Shown here: positions 5,737 to 7,643 of the stretch, one piece after another
Position numbering within the stretch: the stretch's first letter is position 1
How the letters are laid out: every line of letters starts with the position of its first letter
Notes under the pieces: generated by a model
The model's database searches: none
Told to the model about the DNA's origin: nothing
What the model saw: only the letters and a program-made list of their open reading frames with translations
Source: Planctomycetota bacterium
GTDB taxonomy: Bacteria > Planctomycetota > UBA1135 > UBA2386
DNA: 7,643 nucleotides
Reading direction: 5' to 3'
NCBI GenBank assembly: GCA_020425885.1
Contig: JAGQRA010000804.1
Coordinates: forward strand, 1 to 7,643
Made by a program: the position numbers and the translations under genes

Positions 5737-7284
5737 ATGCGTCGCGTCCCACTTCACCTCATGAGGCCACTGGCCGGCGCTCTGGTTCTGGCGGCCCTGC
5801 AACCGGCGGTGGCGGCCCAGGGCAAGGGCGGTCACCAGGACTGGCCGTTCGGCGTCGACGGCAACGGCGGTGCCGCGTCGATGCTCGACAAGCGGGACCT
5901 GTTCAACCTCGGTCCGCTCGGCGCCAAGGCCTGGGATGCCGACCGCCCCGAGCCGACCGGTCAGGGCAGCGGCCGCCGTGAGATCAAAGGCGGCGGCAAC
6001 GACGGCAAGGACGACGGTCCGCATCGGCTCGTGACCAAGGCGCTGTTCGGCGGCGGCCCGGCCCAGCGCGCCGGCCTCGCCCTCGGCGACATCATCCTCG
6101 GCGTCGACGACCAGACCTTCGCCGGCGGCTGCCTGCTGCCGCTGGCGAACGCGATCACGCGCGCCGAGTCGGGCGACGGCAAGCTGCTGCTGCAGATCGA
6201 GCGCGGCGGTTCGCCGAAGACCCTGACGCTCAAGCTGGCCAAGATCGGCAAGCACGCGGCCGAGCCGGAGGCCGGCAAGATGCGACAGCAGCTGCTCGGC
6301 GCGGCCTGCGACTGGCTCGCCGATCGGCAGCAGGGCGGCGGTTTCGCCGAGACCCTCGGCGGCAGCAACGGCGCGGTCGTGATGACGTGCCTCGCCGGCC
6401 TGGCCTGGATCGGCGAGGGCAGCTCGCTCAAGCGCGGTCGTCACAAGGCCAACCTGAAGAGCGCCGTCGACTTCGTCCTGCGCGAGCTCGGCGGCAAGAG
6501 CGCGGTCGGCGGCGACGCCAACTGGGACCAGTCGACCTGGGGCTACGCCCACGCCGCCATCTTCCTCGGCGAGCTGCAGCTCTGCGGCAAGTCGAAGGCG
6601 ATCAGCGCCGACCTGCAGCGCATCGCCACCACGCTCTGCAAGCGCCAGGAGCTCACCGGCGGCTACGGCCACGGCCCCGGCGGCAAGAACGCGCTCGGCT
6701 ACATCGAGCTGAACATCCTGGCGGCCTACGTCGTCAGCGGACTCGGCGTGGCGCAACGCGCGGGCTGCACCGTCGACGCGGCGATCGTCGACAAGCTGCT
6801 CGGCTACACGCGCGAGTCGGCTGGCGACGACGGCGGCGTCGGCTACGCGACCGGCCCCGGACAGAAGGGCATGGGCAACATCGGCCGCACCGCCGGCACC
6901 TGGCTCGGCGCGCGCGCGCTCGGTCGCGGCGAAGACCCGTTCGTCGCGCGCATGCAGGGCTACGTGCAGCGGCACATCGCCGACATGATGGGCGGTCACG
7001 CGTCGCTGCAGCAGCACATCCTGCTCGGCGGCCTGGCCGCGGCCGCGCTCGACGCCGAGACGCGCGCCGCCTACTGGGACGGTGGTCTGAGGCGAGACCT
7101 GACGCTCGCGCGCGCGCCCGACGGTTCGTTCCAGTCGCGCCCGTGGCACGAGACGTTGTCGATGGGCTCCAACACCGACGTGACGATGGGAGAGGTGTGG
7201 ACGACGGCGTCGTGGGCGATCGTGCTCGGCGCGCATCGCAGCGACAAGAAGGCTGCGCTCGTCGGGTGGCTCGGCGCGCGTTGA
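5737..7284 (+). CDS. Secreted PDZ-like plus alpha/alpha-toroid protein, resembling the DUF6288 family
   Basis: A 515-residue exported protein. The signal peptide has Arg2-Arg3, a hydrophobic core at 11-26 and VAA|QG or AVA|AQ cleavage near 26-27. After a Gly-rich linker comes a block at about 54-170: DLFNLGPLGAKAW, then a PDZ-like fold with GGGPAQRAGLALGDIILGVDDQTF (GL-x-x-GD-x-I-x-x-V), NAITRAESGDGKLLLQIERGG and KTLTLKL. This order (FNLGPxGAxxW, PDZ, AITxAE) is how I remember DUF6288 proteins. Residues 181-510 look like a prenyltransferase/terpene-cyclase-like alpha/alpha barrel, with repeated Gly/aromatic turns before helices: STWGYAHAAIFLGEL (266-280), GGYGHGPGGKNALGYIE (308-324), GGVGYATGPGQKGMGNIGR (366-384), and a final GSFQSRPW plus TTASWAIVLGA (463-499). 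I see no DXDD or other cyclase signature, so a binding or scaffold role is as likely as catalysis. The ATG at 5761 is a possible alternative start. Substrate unknown. Confidence 0.85.
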   Translation: MRRVPLHLMRPLAGALVLAALQPAVAAQGKGGHQDWPFGVDGNGGAASMLDKRDLFNLGPLGAKAWDADRPEPTGQGSGRREIKGGGNDGKDDGPHRLVTKALFGGGPAQRAGLALGDIILGVDDQTFAGGCLLPLANAITRAESGDGKLLLQIERGGSPKTLTLKLAKIGKHAAEPEAGKMRQQLLGAACDWLADRQQGGGFAETLGGSNGAVVMTCLAGLAWIGEGSSLKRGRHKANLKSAVDFVLRELGGKSAVGGDANWDQSTWGYAHAAIFLGELQLCGKSKAISADLQRIATTLCKRQELTGGYGHGPGGKNALGYIELNILAAYVVSGLGVAQRAGCTVDAAIVDKLLGYTRESAGDDGGVGYATGPGQKGMGNIGRTAGTWLGARALGRGEDPFVARMQGYVQRHIADMMGGHASLQQHILLGGLAAAALDAETRAAYWDGGLRRDLTLARAPDGSFQSRPWHETLSMGSNTDVTMGEVWTTASWAIVLGAHRSDKKAALVGWLGAR

Positions 7285-7347
7285 GCGCGACGACGCACGC
7301 GCCACGCGCGACGGCGGCGCGACGACGAGTCGGCGGCGCGGTGCGCC

Positions 7348-7372
7348 AAAAAAATCTGCTCCGCGCGCGAGC
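7348..7372 (-). terminator. Possible intrinsic terminator for minus-strand transcription entering from the right
   Basis: Read on the minus strand, GCTC, a 7-base GC loop and GAGC (7372-7358) are followed by AGA and then seven T residues (7354-7348). The U tract is the longest A/T run I noticed in the window. The stem is only 4 base pairs, so this is tentative. If real, it implies a minus-strand gene beyond 7643 that converges on the PDZ-toroid gene. A second hairpin, GGCGC-GGT-GCGCC at 7335-7347, directly abuts the tract on the other side. Confidence 0.35.
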
Positions 7373-7382
7373 GTCGTAAGCG

Positions 7383-7617
7383 CGCGCAGCGCCCGCGATG
7401 TCGATGCGCGCAGCGCTCTCGGCGACGACGTGAGATGCGTCGGCGTCTGCACTGGTTGTCCCCGCGAGTTGCGCGTGTCGGCCGCCGCTGCGTCGCTTCG
7501 CGCCCACTTCCGCAGTCGTCGTCGATCTGCTAGTTGAAGGTCTCACGCGCGGCGCACGCACGCTGCGTCGCGCGCGACACTCCTTCGTCCGATCGTCGCC
7601 TCGTCTCCGCGCAGCGC
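7383..7617. repeat. Three copies of CGCGCAGCGC in the 3' gene-free region
   Basis: The 10-mer CGCGCAGCGC occurs at 7383-7392, 7407-7416 and 7608-7617. The first two start 24 bases apart, and the second and third share a further CT (CGCGCAGCGCTC). The word is nearly palindromic. With this skewed composition chance is a real possibility. Confidence 0.4.
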
Positions 7618-7643
7618 TCGTCGCAGCTGCGCACCCGACTCAC

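Larger units (their letters stand above)
7285..7643. other. Gene-free CG-repetitive 3' region
   Basis: I find no supportable gene in these 359 bases. Stops occur on both strands (plus strand TAA at 7376, TGA at 7430 and TAG at 7531; minus strand stops at 7530-7532, 7543-7545 and 7640-7642). Open minus-strand frames here are continuations of antisense frames over the preceding gene. The sequence is dominated by GCGC, CGCG and CGTCG words and differs from the GGC-rich coding sequence upstream. No tRNA, tmRNA or other RNA gene shape is recognised. It holds the A7 tract and hairpins, and three copies of CGCGCAGCGC, listed separately. Confidence 0.6.

Noticed and set aside
5050..7452. A minus-strand open frame of 800 codons covering the PDZ-toroid gene and part of fabD
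   Set aside because: It is Arg/Ala-rich with no domain pattern, lies antisense to two genes with clear motifs, and near its end reads fabD itself in the wrong frame. It is a product of high GC.
7285..7643. CRISPR array, tRNA or other known RNA in the 3' tail
   Set aside because: The repeated words are short and unevenly spaced, and I find no tRNA arm sequences or recognisable RNA family features.

Overview
This is a very GC-rich bacterial window with tightly packed genes, few T or A runs and many long spurious open frames. It looks like a Gram-negative genome because it encodes lipid A enzymes (LpxK and an LpxL/HtrB-type acyltransferase). The best guess is a planctomycete of the kind whose genomes hold many secreted proteins ending in a Cys-containing beta module with a late 'F(Y/A)xxQ' and a final 'SN(A/G)' strand. 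Two such proteins lie here. A protein resembling the DUF6288 (PDZ-like plus alpha/alpha toroid) family points the same way. The assignment is from remembered family features and no search was run.

Layout, left to right. (1) 1-480, minus strand: the N-terminal 160 residues of a secreted clostripain-like (C11) peptidase that runs off the left edge. (2) 481-693: a divergent intergenic region with a hairpin and palindromes. (3) 694-1632 and 1865-2788, plus strand: two secreted proteins, each with a signal peptide, a divergent beta-rich N-terminal part and the shared C-terminal module, separated by a gap with a possible terminator. (4) 2801-5666, minus strand: a compact run fabD, then lpxK, then an lpxL-like gene, transcribed right to left. 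Both junctions are GTGA overlaps (stop TGA inside start GTG). (5) 5737-7284, plus strand: a secreted PDZ-like plus toroid protein divergent from fabD, with only 70 bases between the two starts. (6) 7285-7643: a gene-free, CG-repetitive stretch with a 7-A tract that could be a terminator for a minus-strand gene outside the window.

Functionally there are two themes. The minus-strand operon ties the malonyl-CoA entry step of fatty acid synthesis (FabD) to late lipid A assembly (LpxK kinase, late acyltransferase). The other four genes encode exported proteins of mostly unknown role. All four have an Ala-Gln pair at or near the predicted signal peptide cleavage site. I see no RNA gene, CRISPR array, insertion sequence or phage gene. 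Nothing here clearly forms a new defence or biosynthetic system. The most useful leads are the coupled fabD-lpxK-lpxL unit, the secreted protein pair, and the PDZ-toroid protein.
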